From an uncultured Eubacterium sp. (GTDB lineage Bacteria; Bacillota; Clostridia; Oscillospirales; Acutalibacteraceae), in the NCBI GenBank assembly GCA_910584985.1, contig CAJUDJ010000014.1, positions 1 to 44,483 of the forward strand: a DNA stretch of 44,483 nt, given 5' to 3'. The position numbers and the translations under genes are program-made. Below, one piece after another: positions 31,682 to 41,056 of this stretch. The number at the start of each line of letters is the position of its first letter. Position 1 is the stretch's first letter. Under the pieces are notes generated by a model, which was not told the DNA's origin, ran no database searches, and was given only the letters and a program-made list of their open reading frames with translations.

Positions 31682-32571
31682 ATGAAAAAACATTCCATAA
31701 AGAAAGCATTGTCATCGGTTATTTCCAATGTGATGGCAATGCCGATTTTCGGCTTCTGTAAAAATGCAGTTCGTATTCCGAATAAAAACAAAACACTTGA
31801 TTTAAGCAATATGAAACTTGTTTTTGAAGATGATTTCAGCGGACCGCTTGACAAAACCGTTTGGCATACCGCATTTGAAAATCCAAAGCGAAGAGGCGGA
31901 TACTGGGCCGAGGAACAATGTTTTACCGAAAACGGCAATCTGATTATCCGCACAGAATATAAAGAAAACGGCACATATGGTCCGGTCTGGTATACCGGCA
32001 CCTGCCGTTCAAAAGACTGCCTGGAGTTCAAATACGGCTATTTTGAAATTAGGTGCCAAGTGCCTGCTGCCGAGGCTTATGGAGTGCTTTCTGGCTTCAG
32101 TCCGAAACAATGGCGGAAAACAGAAGCACTGCTCGCGGAAAAAACGGCGCAGAAATAGATATTATGGAATCACCGAATTATAATGATCCGTTTATGACTG
32201 CAAAAGCTTACCGCAATACTTCCATGCACACCGTTCATACGGACGGTTACGGCAGGCAGCACAAAGCAAAACGCTCCCGGTTTTTCCGACCAGACAGAAA
32301 TATGTATAACGAATTCAACACTTATGGTGTTTTATGGACAGAAACGGAATACATATTTTATATAAACGGCAAAGAAACCTGGAAAACCCGTTTCGGTGTT
32401 TCACAGGTGCCCGAATATCTGTGGCTTTCTGTTGAAATCGCAGGGGAAGCAGACAGTGCAAACCCCGAAAATACAGATAATAAATTCACATGGACAGGCG
32501 ATATCCGCAACAATCCGAATTATGCCATGCCTGCTGATTTTATTATAGATTATGTTCGGGTTTATCAATAA
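31682..32571 (+). pseudogene. GH16 family beta-glucanase, frameshifted near 32074
   Basis: The first 131 codons give an N-terminal hydrophobic segment (possible signal) and a GH16 start (VFEDDFSGPLD, GNLIIRTEY, YGYFEIRCQVPAAE). At 32074 the frame must slip back by one: the rest of the domain continues as GLWSAFWLQS, then catalytic EIDIMES (both glutamates and the aspartate intact), IFYINGKETW and ending DFIIDYVRVYQ. A single missing G in GAGGCT explains it. Rejoined, the protein would be about 296 residues. GH16 enzymes split beta-1,3/1,4-glucans or related polymers. It may be a real mutation, a sequencing error, or (less likely, no slippery site) programmed shifting. Two genes after it fit glucan use. 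Confidence 0.85.
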
Positions 32572-32593
32572 ATATTTTTATGGAGTAAAAATT

Positions 32594-34684
32594 ATGAGCA
32601 AAAAAATGGTTATGTTTATTTTGATTCCGATTTTAATATTGATTATTTGCGCAATTGTTCTTTTCCTTGTATTCGGCATGGAAAAAGGCTATTCGGGCAC
32701 GGTTACGGCAAATGGGTCGCCCCTTGAAAATGTAAGCGTTTCGGATGGCAGAAATGTTGTAAAAACAGATCAAAACGGAAATTTTGTGCTTAAAGGTTAC
32801 AGAAAAACACATTTTATCACCGTAACTGCTCCTGCCGGCTATCAGACAGAAAATTATTATATTAAAGCAGATAAAACCAAGGCTGATGGGTATGACTTTG
32901 ATTTACAGACCTCTGATATTTCTGCCGGAGCTTCCCACAGCTTTCTTCAGATTTCAGACACGGAAATCGGTGAAAAAGGTGTTGGCGATTGGATAAATTA
33001 TCTTAAAGATATTTCGGCAAAGGAAAAACCGGCCTTTTTAATTCACACAGGCGATATCTGCTATAAAGCAGGGCTAAAAAAGCATATTGAAGGAATGAAC
33101 ACGGAAAATATGGGAGTTCCCGTCCGTTATATTATCGGCAATCACGATTATGTAGACGGAAAATACGGCGAAGAGCTTTTTGAAAGCCTGTACGGCCCGG
33201 TGTGGTATTCCTTTGAGGTGGGCAATGTGCATTATGTTGTTACACCGTTCCAGACAGGTGCAGACAGAAAATCCTGCTATAATAAAAATGACCGCTGGCG
33301 CTGGCTTGAAAATGATCTTGCAAATACTGATTCTGATATGAAAGTGGTAATATTCAATCATAATGTGCCGCCGAATGAAGATTATGTTATTTCATTTGAC
33401 CGCAAGGAGCTTGATTTGAAGCAGCACAATCTTATTGCATGGGTTTTCGGCCACTATCATTACAATTATATTGAAGAAAACAATGGTGTTCTTGCAATAA
33501 GTACTGCCCGCCCTGACTGCGGCGGAATAGATTCCTCTGTAAGTGGTGCAAGAATGATTAATATTTCAGCTGACGGAACTGTTACAACAGATATGACATA
33601 CTATGATTTCAACGGTGCTGCTCAAACGGTTGAAAATGCTGCGTGGGAAACACAGCTTGAAGATAATATTCTGTTTACCAATACTCTTTCAGACGGTCAA
33701 TTCGTTTACACAGCAACAACAGACGAGGATTATCCTCGCTCCTGCGCCGTTTATTGCCTTGATGCGGAAAATGGCAGCGTTGTATGGAAGTATGATACTG
33801 TAAATTCAGTAAAAAACAATCTCATTCTGAATGAAGAAAGCATTATTGCACAGGATTGTGAGGGAAATGTTTACTGTATAAATGCAAAAAACGGTGAAAA
33901 AATCTGGCAGACCTCTGTTAATCTCGGAACCGGGCTCAGCACAAGCAGCGGAATAACGCTTTCAAACGGACTTGTTTATGCAGGCTGTGCCGCAGGAATT
34001 ACGGCTCTTGATGCTTCAACAGGCAAACCTATCTGGAAAAATATAAGAAATTATGGCGAGGGCTCGCCTGCTGAATTTGTTGTTGCAGACGATAAACTTC
34101 TTGTAAGCTCTCATTGGGATGCACTTATTGCCCTTAATAAAAACAAGGGAAAACAGCTTTGGGAAAATAAAGACGGCGATCTCCGCTTCCGCAGTTCAAC
34201 ACCTGCCGTTATTGATGAAAACACGCTGATTGCTGCTGATTCCGGTGCAATTATGCTGATTGATGCCAATACAGGCGAAATTACACATAAGGAAACACTG
34301 GAAGGATACAACTTCTCATCAAGCGCACGCCCTGTCATAAACGGCAGCATCGCTTACATTGCCACCGCAAATAAGGGAATTCTTGCGTATGATTTTTCAG
34401 CAAAAGAAATCATCTGGCACACTGAAACGGGAAAAGCAATGATTTATACGGCACCCTACACAAACGGCGATGCACAAACAGTTGAACCGACACCCGTGCT
34501 CAAAGATAACTGCCTTAGCTTCGGCGCATCTGATGGTATGCTCTATAAAATTTCTGCTGAAACAGGCGAAATTATAAAAACGGAAAACATAGGTGCACCT
34601 ATGTTTTCCTCCCCTGCAATGATAGGGAATGACATTATCGTTTCGGATTTCAGCGGCAGAGTAATCCGGATAAATAACTTTTAA
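32594..34684 (+). CDS. Membrane-anchored calcineurin-type metallophosphoesterase fused to a PQQ-like beta-propeller
   Basis: A 696-residue protein starting at ATG 32594 (TGGAGT upstream). Residues 1-32 are a membrane anchor. About 33-100 resemble a carboxypeptidase-regulatory-like beta domain (GYSGTVTANGSPLENVSVSD). About 110-340 are a calcineurin-like phosphoesterase: SDTEIG, HTGDICYKAG, IIGNHDY, FNHNVPP, GHYHYN, i.e. all metal-ligand motifs. About 350-696 are repeats with CLDAENGSVVWKY, CINAKNGEKIWQT, ALDASTGKPIWKN, ALNKNKGKQLWEN, LIDANTGEITHKE: a PQQ-like propeller (the repeats bind no cofactor necessarily). It would act outside the membrane. It lies between a GH16 gene and a transporter, but its substrate is unknown. 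Confidence 0.85.
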   Translation: MSKKMVMFILIPILILIICAIVLFLVFGMEKGYSGTVTANGSPLENVSVSDGRNVVKTDQNGNFVLKGYRKTHFITVTAPAGYQTENYYIKADKTKADGYDFDLQTSDISAGASHSFLQISDTEIGEKGVGDWINYLKDISAKEKPAFLIHTGDICYKAGLKKHIEGMNTENMGVPVRYIIGNHDYVDGKYGEELFESLYGPVWYSFEVGNVHYVVTPFQTGADRKSCYNKNDRWRWLENDLANTDSDMKVVIFNHNVPPNEDYVISFDRKELDLKQHNLIAWVFGHYHYNYIEENNGVLAISTARPDCGGIDSSVSGARMINISADGTVTTDMTYYDFNGAAQTVENAAWETQLEDNILFTNTLSDGQFVYTATTDEDYPRSCAVYCLDAENGSVVWKYDTVNSVKNNLILNEESIIAQDCEGNVYCINAKNGEKIWQTSVNLGTGLSTSSGITLSNGLVYAGCAAGITALDASTGKPIWKNIRNYGEGSPAEFVVADDKLLVSSHWDALIALNKNKGKQLWENKDGDLRFRSSTPAVIDENTLIAADSGAIMLIDANTGEITHKETLEGYNFSSSARPVINGSIAYIATANKGILAYDFSAKEIIWHTETGKAMIYTAPYTNGDAQTVEPTPVLKDNCLSFGASDGMLYKISAETGEIIKTENIGAPMFSSPAMIGNDIIVSDFSGRVIRINNF

Positions 34685-34686
34685 GT

Positions 34687-36144
34687 ATGAAAAAGGGCAA
34701 AACACTGCCTGTAAAATCTGCGCTGATTTATGCCCTTGGCATTTTCGGTGTTCAGATTTTTATAGGTTATATGAACAGCTTTCAGACGGAGTTTTACAAC
34801 AAAATGTATTCTCCGTTTGACAGTAGCATTTTCTATGCATCGGCAATTATCATTTTTGCCGCCAAGCTGATCAGCTGCTTTTTTGATCCGCTTATCGGCG
34901 CCATGATAGACAAAAGCACACTTAATGGCGGAAAAATGCGCCCGTGGGTGCTTCGCAGTGCCTTTCCGCTTGCAATACTGACAACGGTTATTTTCATATA
35001 CATTCCGTTTGAAAGCTTCGCCAGCGGAAAAATCCTGCTTTACAGCTATATTACCGTTACTACCGTTCTTTGGAATATTGCAATGAGCTTTGCCGATATT
35101 CCGTCTCAGGGTATGCTGTCGCTCATATGCACCGATGCTGATGAAAGAAGCTTTGCCGCAAGCCTTTCAAACATTTCAAAAACCATAGCACTTGCCGTAC
35201 CCGGCGTTTTTGTAACCGTTGTTATGACAGCACTTTCTATAATAAAAGGCAGCGGAAATTATGAAGACAGAGAATATTATTTTATAACAGCACTGTTATT
35301 CTTTATGATTGGCATTTCCTGTATTCTGCTTATGTACAGAAAAAACACCGAAACCGTGCAAAGTGCAGAATCCTCAGAAACGGTTTCAATAAAAGAAATG
35401 TTTGCGGAACTGAAAAACAATAAAATGATTTTAATTGTTTTTCTGATCAATCTGATTGGCTTCGCCCGTTCAATGGGGCTGATTGTATGTGCACAGGCAA
35501 ACGGTGCTTTAATCGGAAAAATAAACCTTTTTTCCTTTCAAATGGACACAACGGCAGACGCAACCTGGCTTCCCGGACTGTTCGGTGCCGTTTCGGGCTT
35601 TATCGGAATCTGCATCGTTCCGCTGATAAACAAACGGCTTGGCGAAAAGAAAACCTATATTGCTTTTTCCGCCGCCACCTTTGTTTTCAATACGGCCGTA
35701 TGCATTTTTTACTGGCTTCTTCCCGAAGGCTGTGCCCTTCGCTACGGAAATCCGGCATTATATATGATTATGGCATTTCAGTTTGTTATCGGTTTTCTTA
35801 CAGCGGCAAACACCTATATTCCGCTTGTAATGACAGCCGATATCGTGGATTACCGCCTTTTTAAAACAGGAGAACATAAAGAAGGCGTAAATTACGCAAT
35901 TCTCAGCCTTTCCATAAAGCTGAGCAACGCACTGTGCGTGGCTGTGGGGCTGATTATCATTGCCGCCTCAGGCTATACGCAGGTGATTTATGAAACAGGA
36001 AGCATTCCTTCAAAAATGCAGAATATCGTAATGCTTGCCTATATCGGAATTGTGGGCATTTCCGCTTTGTGCAGTGCAGTTCCCATGCTGTTTTACAAAA
36101 TCAATTTCAGAATAAAAGAGCAGATGCGCCGAAAGGCAAATTAA
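34687..36144 (+). CDS. GPH-family glycoside/sugar cation symporter
   Basis: A 485-residue membrane protein with about 12 hydrophobic helices. FFDPLIGAMIDKSTLNGGKMRPWVL is the D-P-x-x-G-x-x-x-D signature of the glycoside-pentoside-hexuronide symporters (MFS superfamily); the C-terminal part has TAANTYIPLVMTADIVDY, also typical. It imports a sugar or glycoside with a cation (Na+ or H+). It starts 2 nt after the propeller gene stop, with no separate ribosome binding site of note, so translation is coupled. With GH16 in front, oligosaccharides from a beta-glucan are a reasonable but unproven substrate. Confidence 0.88.
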   Translation: MKKGKTLPVKSALIYALGIFGVQIFIGYMNSFQTEFYNKMYSPFDSSIFYASAIIIFAAKLISCFFDPLIGAMIDKSTLNGGKMRPWVLRSAFPLAILTTVIFIYIPFESFASGKILLYSYITVTTVLWNIAMSFADIPSQGMLSLICTDADERSFAASLSNISKTIALAVPGVFVTVVMTALSIIKGSGNYEDREYYFITALLFFMIGISCILLMYRKNTETVQSAESSETVSIKEMFAELKNNKMILIVFLINLIGFARSMGLIVCAQANGALIGKINLFSFQMDTTADATWLPGLFGAVSGFIGICIVPLINKRLGEKKTYIAFSAATFVFNTAVCIFYWLLPEGCALRYGNPALYMIMAFQFVIGFLTAANTYIPLVMTADIVDYRLFKTGEHKEGVNYAILSLSIKLSNALCVAVGLIIIAASGYTQVIYETGSIPSKMQNIVMLAYIGIVGISALCSAVPMLFYKINFRIKEQMRRKAN

Positions 36145-36169
36145 AATATAAATCCTGATAAAGCTTAAA

Positions 36170-36196
36170 GGGCAGGGAAAATTCCCTGCCCTGATT
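36170..36196 (+). terminator. Hairpin terminator after the transporter gene
   Basis: GGGCAGGGAA (36170-36179) pairs with TTCCCTGCCC (36182-36191). T-run is weak on the plus strand (TGATTATTTATT) and better on the minus strand, where it would serve the XRE pseudogene. Confidence 0.65.
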
Positions 36197-36421
36197 ATTT
36201 ATTGATTTCACTTATATTGGTTCTGCCAAGAATATAGTCCGTTGAAACATTATATAAATCAGCAAGCTTCAATAAATGCTCAATCGGAATATTCTGAAAG
36301 CCTCTTTTATATCTTAGAATACACTGTTCGCTGTATTCCAAGGAATTTTTGCAATATCGAATGGCTTCATATCTCTGTCTGCCCGCAAATCACGCAGCCT
36401 CTGAAAATACAAATCTATCAT
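36195..36421 (-). pseudogene. Frameshifted XRE-type helix-turn-helix regulator
   Basis: From ATG 36421 the frame reads MIDLYFQRLRDLRADRDMK then closes early. Restoring one A in the run of five at about 36346-36350 continues as LEYSEQCILRYKRG, IPIEHLLKLADLYNVS, TDYILGRTN and a stop at 36195. This is the classic XRE/cro fold of about 75 residues (SRYERG-IP-LIKLADFYNVS pattern). The single-base loss in a homopolymer may be a mutation or a sequence error. It lies divergent from the lipoprotein gene, with paired palindromes in the shared region. Confidence 0.75.
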
Positions 36422-36429
36422 TCCCTATA

Positions 36430-36493
36430 ACTTATAAGTACTATTGACTTTATCATACTTATGTGCTAAACTATTCTTCATAGAGCTTATAAG
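36430..36493. promoter_or_regulatory. Two CTTATAAG palindromes, operator-like
   Basis: ACTTATAAGT at 36430-36439 and GCTTATAAGTA with CTTATAAG at 36486-36493, 47 nt apart. A half site ACTTAT lies between at 36457-36462. They flank a promoter and sit between the divergent XRE pseudogene and lipoprotein gene, so they are likely binding sites of that regulator. Confidence 0.55.
36444..36472 (+). promoter_or_regulatory. Promoter of the lipoprotein gene
   Basis: TTGACT (36444-36449), 17 nt, TAAACT (36467-36472), between the two palindromes. Confidence 0.6.
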
Positions 36494-36555
36494 TATTATG
36501 AAAGTGCAAAATCCATTGCTTCGTAGCCAAATATTTTATTTAAGGGGAGTCTTTT

Positions 36556-37215
36556 ATGAAAAAAGTAAAATCATTAAGCCTGCTTCTGCTCTGCATAAGC
36601 CTGATTGCCGTTATGTTTGCAGGCTGCTCAAAAATTTCATTTGAAGGCAAATGGGTAACCACGGTTAATCTTCAGTCCATGATAGATGAAATGGATATGT
36701 CAAAGGATGCCGATATGGGCCAATATTATGAAAAATTCACTGATGAGTTTAAAATTGATGTTTTCTACACCTTCAGCAAGGACAATAAATTCACAACATC
36801 TATTGATGAAGAAAAGTTCAATAAGGATATGGAGGCGCTCAGCGATAGATATGCCGATTACTTCATTGAAGGAATGTATAAATATGCTGAGGCACAGGGC
36901 ATGAGCAAATCCGAATTTGACAGCTATTATGAAAAAGAAAACGGCGCTCCGATTCGCGAAGATTTCCTTAAAGAAGTAAGCTTAAGTACGGATTTTGAAG
37001 AAATAGGAAAAGCCTTTATAAACAGCACACCGCAGAATCTTATTATTGAAAAAGACAGATTCTATATCACAGATGATAAGGGCATTAAAACCGGCTATGA
37101 AACCTTTACCTATGAAAATGATACGCTTACCATTCATAACCAGTTTGATATGACGGATACACCTGTTGAAGATGAAAATTTGATTTATCCGATGGTATTA
37201 ACAAAGGTAGAATAA
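36556..37215 (+). CDS. Lipoprotein of unknown function
   Basis: A 219-residue protein. The signal peptide (MKKVKSLSLLLLCISLIAVMFAGC) ends in the lipobox FAGC with Cys24, so the mature protein is anchored to the outer face of the membrane. The body is charged and has no motif I know, but ends in two beta strands (KDRFYITDDKGIKTGYETFTYE, DTLTIHNQFD) like small lipocalin-like domains; FEGKWVTT near the start also fits a lipocalin-like beta barrel. AAGGGGAG lies 7-8 nt before the ATG. It is controlled from the region with CTTATAAG palindromes. Confidence 0.75.
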   Translation: MKKVKSLSLLLLCISLIAVMFAGCSKISFEGKWVTTVNLQSMIDEMDMSKDADMGQYYEKFTDEFKIDVFYTFSKDNKFTTSIDEEKFNKDMEALSDRYADYFIEGMYKYAEAQGMSKSEFDSYYEKENGAPIREDFLKEVSLSTDFEEIGKAFINSTPQNLIIEKDRFYITDDKGIKTGYETFTYENDTLTIHNQFDMTDTPVEDENLIYPMVLTKVE

Positions 37216-37235
37216 AATAAAACAAATACAAAAAC

Positions 37236-37259
37236 AGCGTGCAGCAAAAGCTGCACGCT
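37236..37259. terminator. Terminator between lipoprotein and YhcH genes
   Basis: AGCGTGCAGC (37236-37245), loop AAAA, GCTGCACGCT (37250-37259). On the minus strand GTTTTTGTATTTG follows, so it suits the YhcH gene best; it probably acts both ways. Confidence 0.8.
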
Positions 37260-37307
37260 TAAATTATGCCCGGAAAATAAAACCGAACTTAAAATTTTAC
37301 AAAAAAC

Positions 37308-37769
37308 TTATTGCATCATTATTTTAAAGACGATTTTTCTTACCTGTGCATCCTTTTCGGCACTCAGCCCGGGAAGATGCGCATCTTCGGGATAAAGCAG
37401 CAGAAAGGTTCCTTTGGTAAGCGTAAAATCAAAAAGCGCATCACCCTCATAAAAGGCAATATCCCCACCCTTTGAATATTCCTCCCGAACCATATCCACC
37501 GAAGAAAGCTTTGCCCAGCGTATTTTCTCAATGCCGCTTGCAATATACTGCAAATCAATATATTTTCTGTGCGCTTCAAACATCATTTCAGACGTCTGCG
37601 GCTTTGTGCGGTAAGACTGTATCATTGCAAAAACACGCCTGCCGTCTATTTCATAAGTGCCGTCTTCTTTTCCGTTTTTAATGAAATCCTTCATAAAGAC
37701 CTCCACCTTTTTCAATGCCGGAATTTCATCAAAATAATCGGATATATTATCCATTTTATCAAAAATCAT
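37308..37769 (-). CDS. YhcH/YjgK/YiaL family protein
   Basis: A 153-residue cupin-type protein of the YhcH/YjgK/YiaL (DUF386) family, to which the small EbgC subunit of evolved beta-galactosidase also belongs. Motifs: EAHRKYIDLQYIASG (the E-x-H metal ligands), EGDALFDFTLTKGTFLLLYPEDAHLPGL. Members often sit in sugar-acid or sialic acid operons; here none is adjacent. I use the ATG at 37769; a GTG at 37784 is in frame but weaker in context. Its direction is convergent with the lipoprotein gene. Confidence 0.88.
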   Translation of the reverse strand: MIFDKMDNISDYFDEIPALKKVEVFMKDFIKNGKEDGTYEIDGRRVFAMIQSYRTKPQTSEMMFEAHRKYIDLQYIASGIEKIRWAKLSSVDMVREEYSKGGDIAFYEGDALFDFTLTKGTFLLLYPEDAHLPGLSAEKDAQVRKIVFKIMMQ

Positions 37770-37799
37770 AATAACAATTCCCACACAGCGGATAAATCT

Positions 37800-40316
37800 C
37801 TATTCCACTGCCTTAAGTGATTCCGCCATCGGAATTCTGTCTATCTGCCGCTTCATAAACTGATTAACAAACACAGCAAATAAAATTGTGCAGATCAGCG
37901 CAATTCCGAAGCTGAGCGGTTCAATATGCAGATTGAATGAAATCCGGTCTATCACAATCAGCTTCATAACCGTGTTATGGAAAACAATTCCCAGCGGAAG
38001 CCCGATTATGCTTGAAATAACCGAAAGCACCAGATTTTCACGAAGCACATAGCTGTTCTGCTCTTTGGGATAAAATCCAAGCACCTGAACGGTGGCTATT
38101 TCTCTTCTGCGCTCAGCAATATTAATATTTGTAAGATTGAAAATAACAACAAATTCAAGCAGTCCCGAGAAAACAACAATCAGCCAGATGATATAATTCA
38201 GGCTGCCAAGCGCCATATCAACGGAATTTCTTGTTGCCGAAAGCTGTTTTACCCCGTTTACACCCTGAATATCCATAAGCTTTTCGGAAAAAGCATCGCT
38301 TTCGTCAGCAACATGAACAAGAGCTGTGTTTTCCTGCCACTTTTCAAAGGCAGACGGCTGATTCTGCGCATTTGCAATTATGAAGTTATCAATATAATTA
38401 TCAAAAATTCCGCTAACCGTTACAAGAAACGCCTTGTTGTCGCTGTTCTTTATCTGAAGCTCAGAGCCAACACTCAACCCCATTTTATCGGCAATACCCT
38501 TGCTGATAATAACCGGCTTGGAAAAGGAGTCAGCCTGCGGAAAAGCAATATCTGTTTTCCCGTTTTTAAAGCTCCAGAAATCAGAAATTCTGCTTATATC
38601 ATCAAAACTGTAATAATTAACCGCACCCAATGTATCGGCCTCTTCTGCCGAAAGCTCAACACGAAGCACCTGGCAGGTGATATAATCCTTTATCTCTTCT
38701 GTACCGTTCAGCTGTTCAAGCGCTTCAGAATCGCTGAAGGAAACTTCCGTCTGATATTTCTGAATATTATCATACTGAAGCGATGCAATATTCACCATGG
38801 AATCACGCACACCAAATGCCGTAAGCACAAGCCCGGCACAACAGCTTACACCAATCAGCATCATAAACAGCCTTTTCTTGTAGCGAAACATATTACGAAG
38901 TGTTACTTTTTTCAGGAAAGAAAGCTTTTTCCAGAAAAAGGTTACTCTTTCAAGAAGAATTCTTCTTCCGCTTGCCGCAGGAAGCGGGCGTATCAGGTTG
39001 GCAGGGTTGCTGTATAGCTCTCTAAAACAGGAAAACAGTACGCTTCCCAGAATACCAAGCATCGCCACGGCAAAGGTAAGCACGGCAAGATATGGATTAA
39101 ACACATATTTTACAGGTGCAAAATCATAAAGCGAGCTGTAAGCAAACCAGAAAATTTTGGGAATTCCGAAAGTGCCTATAAAATAGCCTGCTGCCCATCC
39201 GATAACCGTAGCTGTTCCGGCATAAAGCAGATACTTTCCTGAAATTACACCGTTAGAATTGCCCATTGCCTTCAGAACGCCTATCTGTGTGCGTTCCTCA
39301 TCCACCATTCTTGTCATTGTGGTAATGCACACAAGCATGGCAATCACAATAAAAAATATCGGCAGAATATTTGCAATTCCGCTTATTATTGAAGTATCGC
39401 TTTCAAAGCTGAGATAGCCAAGATTTGTATCCCTTGTGAGAATATAGGTTGCCGGATTCTCAAAATCCATCTTATTTCTGAGCTCTTCCTCAAGCGCAGC
39501 GGAATCAATACCGTAAAGCGATGCAAGCAGTGCCAGATCCTCCTTACTTACCCCAAGCTCCTTATAAGCACGGTTTTCAACCGCTTTCTGAAAGGTATCC
39601 CCAATTTCAGATTTCGTTTTTCTGATAAGACTGTCATAATCTTCGCTGTATGCTGCGATTGTTTCACGAAGGGTAATATAAAGCTCCGTAAAATACTCAC
39701 CTGTGAAATTTTCAGGCTGAATATAAATAAAACCCTCCAGCGAACCGCTTCCTATTTTAGCAGTTCCTCTGTTATTTCCAAGATAAAGCGGTGAACTGGC
39801 AGTTCCCACGATTGTATATTCCTTTGTTTTAACGGCATTTACCGTGTCATCTGTGTTTTCGTTTGAAAGCTGAATGGTTTTTCCGATACTGTCCTCCCCG
39901 AACAGCCTTGCATCCACAAGGCATTCGTTTTCCGCACCCGGCAGTTTTCCCGAAACAAGTGCCGGAAGATTGATATACTTCGGCATGGCTATCATTTTAT
40001 ATGCTGCTGTTTTCCCGTCATAGCTTATAAGCGCATCAAGGCTTTTTCCGCCTTCTGCATTTTCAACGGAGGACAAACCCTTAAACTCTTTTTCATCATC
40101 CCCTGTAAATCCGATTGTGGAAAGCAGTCTGTAATCATAAAAATTATGCTCTGCAAGGTAATCGCTGCAGGTTTCGGCCATTGCTGTTTTTGTTATTTTA
40201 AGGCCGGAAAAAAAGCCGACACTTAAGGTAACAATCAGAAGCAGCGCCGCAAATCTGCCGAAAGAGGAGCGAATACTGCGCCGCGTTAATTTTAATACTG
40301 AAAAATTCATCGGCAT
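37800..40316 (-). CDS. FtsX-like ABC transporter permease (MacB-type)
   Basis: An 838-residue protein starting at ATG 40316, which overlaps the ATPase TGA stop by one base (TGATG). It has an N-terminal TM helix (RFAALLLIVTLSVGFFSGL), a large extracytoplasmic domain (40-310), three TM helices of the first FtsX domain (around 310-440), a repeated second TM-extracytoplasmic-TM unit from about 470, and three C-terminal TM helices (725-820). The two FtsX halves and the single-chain form match Firmicutes exporters of antimicrobial peptides or lipoproteins, rather than cell-division FtsX. Substrate unknown. Confidence 0.9.
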   Translation of the reverse strand: MPMNFSVLKLTRRSIRSSFGRFAALLLIVTLSVGFFSGLKITKTAMAETCSDYLAEHNFYDYRLLSTIGFTGDDEKEFKGLSSVENAEGGKSLDALISYDGKTAAYKMIAMPKYINLPALVSGKLPGAENECLVDARLFGEDSIGKTIQLSNENTDDTVNAVKTKEYTIVGTASSPLYLGNNRGTAKIGSGSLEGFIYIQPENFTGEYFTELYITLRETIAAYSEDYDSLIRKTKSEIGDTFQKAVENRAYKELGVSKEDLALLASLYGIDSAALEEELRNKMDFENPATYILTRDTNLGYLSFESDTSIISGIANILPIFFIVIAMLVCITTMTRMVDEERTQIGVLKAMGNSNGVISGKYLLYAGTATVIGWAAGYFIGTFGIPKIFWFAYSSLYDFAPVKYVFNPYLAVLTFAVAMLGILGSVLFSCFRELYSNPANLIRPLPAASGRRILLERVTFFWKKLSFLKKVTLRNMFRYKKRLFMMLIGVSCCAGLVLTAFGVRDSMVNIASLQYDNIQKYQTEVSFSDSEALEQLNGTEEIKDYITCQVLRVELSAEEADTLGAVNYYSFDDISRISDFWSFKNGKTDIAFPQADSFSKPVIISKGIADKMGLSVGSELQIKNSDNKAFLVTVSGIFDNYIDNFIIANAQNQPSAFEKWQENTALVHVADESDAFSEKLMDIQGVNGVKQLSATRNSVDMALGSLNYIIWLIVVFSGLLEFVVIFNLTNINIAERRREIATVQVLGFYPKEQNSYVLRENLVLSVISSIIGLPLGIVFHNTVMKLIVIDRISFNLHIEPLSFGIALICTILFAVFVNQFMKRQIDRIPMAESLKAVE

Positions 40317-41026
40317 CACCACTCTATTTCATCAATCGGAACAATTCTGCTGTTTTTCTTATTGGATTCTATTTTTCCGCTCTTGATGCGGATAATTCTG
40401 TCCGCCATCGGCGCTATCGCCTGATTATGCGTAATAATAACAACCGTTGTTCCCTGCTCCCTGCTTAAATCATAAAGCATTTTCAGCACAGCCTTACCCG
40501 TAACATAGTCAAGCGCACCCGTAGGTTCATCACAAAGAAGCAAGCGCGGATTTTTTGCAAGCGCCCTTGCGATTGCAACACGCTGCTGCTCACCGCCCGA
40601 GAGCTCTGCCGGAAATTTATCCGCATGCGCTGTTAAATCCACCATTTCCAGCGCTTTCTTTGCCTCAATAGGCTCCTTGCAAAGCTGCGCAGCTATTTCA
40701 ACATTTTCAAGTGCAGTCAGATTCGGAATCAAATTGTAAAACTGAAAAACAAAGCCCACATTGAAACGGCGGTATTCTATAAGTTCACGCTTCTTGAGAG
40801 AGGAAACATCAATGCCGTTAAACTTGATTTTTCCTGCCGAAACCGTATCCATTCCGCCAAGAAGATTAAGTAGCGTGGTTTTACCTGCACCGGATTCACC
40901 AAGAATAATGCAGAATTCACCCTTGTTAATTTCAAAGCTTGCATCTGAAAGCGCATAGGTTTTTGCATTTCCGCTGCCATAGCTTTTTGAAACGCCCTGA
41001 AACTGAATATAGTTTTTAGAAGCCAT
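40316..41026 (-). CDS. ABC transporter ATPase (MacB/LolD-type)
   Basis: A 236-residue ATPase with Walker A GESGAGKTT, Q-loop FVFQFYNL, signature LSGGEQQRVAIARAL, Walker B LLLCDEPTGALD and the switch His in VIITHNQ. It is the partner of the adjacent permease and powers export. AGGAGG lies 7-8 nt before the ATG. The family includes bacitracin and lantibiotic resistance and lipoprotein release systems; no two-component system is adjacent to point to one of these. It lies 72 nt after the large membrane protein gene. Confidence 0.94.
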   Translation of the reverse strand: MASKNYIQFQGVSKSYGSGNAKTYALSDASFEINKGEFCIILGESGAGKTTLLNLLGGMDTVSAGKIKFNGIDVSSLKKRELIEYRRFNVGFVFQFYNLIPNLTALENVEIAAQLCKEPIEAKKALEMVDLTAHADKFPAELSGGEQQRVAIARALAKNPRLLLCDEPTGALDYVTGKAVLKMLYDLSREQGTTVVIITHNQAIAPMADRIIRIKSGKIESNKKNSRIVPIDEIEW

Positions 41027-41056
41027 TTTATACTTCCTCCTGCCACAAAACGGTAT

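Noticed and set aside
32072..32080. Programmed -1 frameshift in the GH16 gene.
   Set aside because: No X-XXY-YYZ slippery heptamer and no clear downstream structure; a lost G is simpler.
36444..36644. 66-codon plus-strand ORF across the operator region.
   Set aside because: It overlaps the promoter, palindromes and lipoprotein signal sequence in another frame; no binding site.
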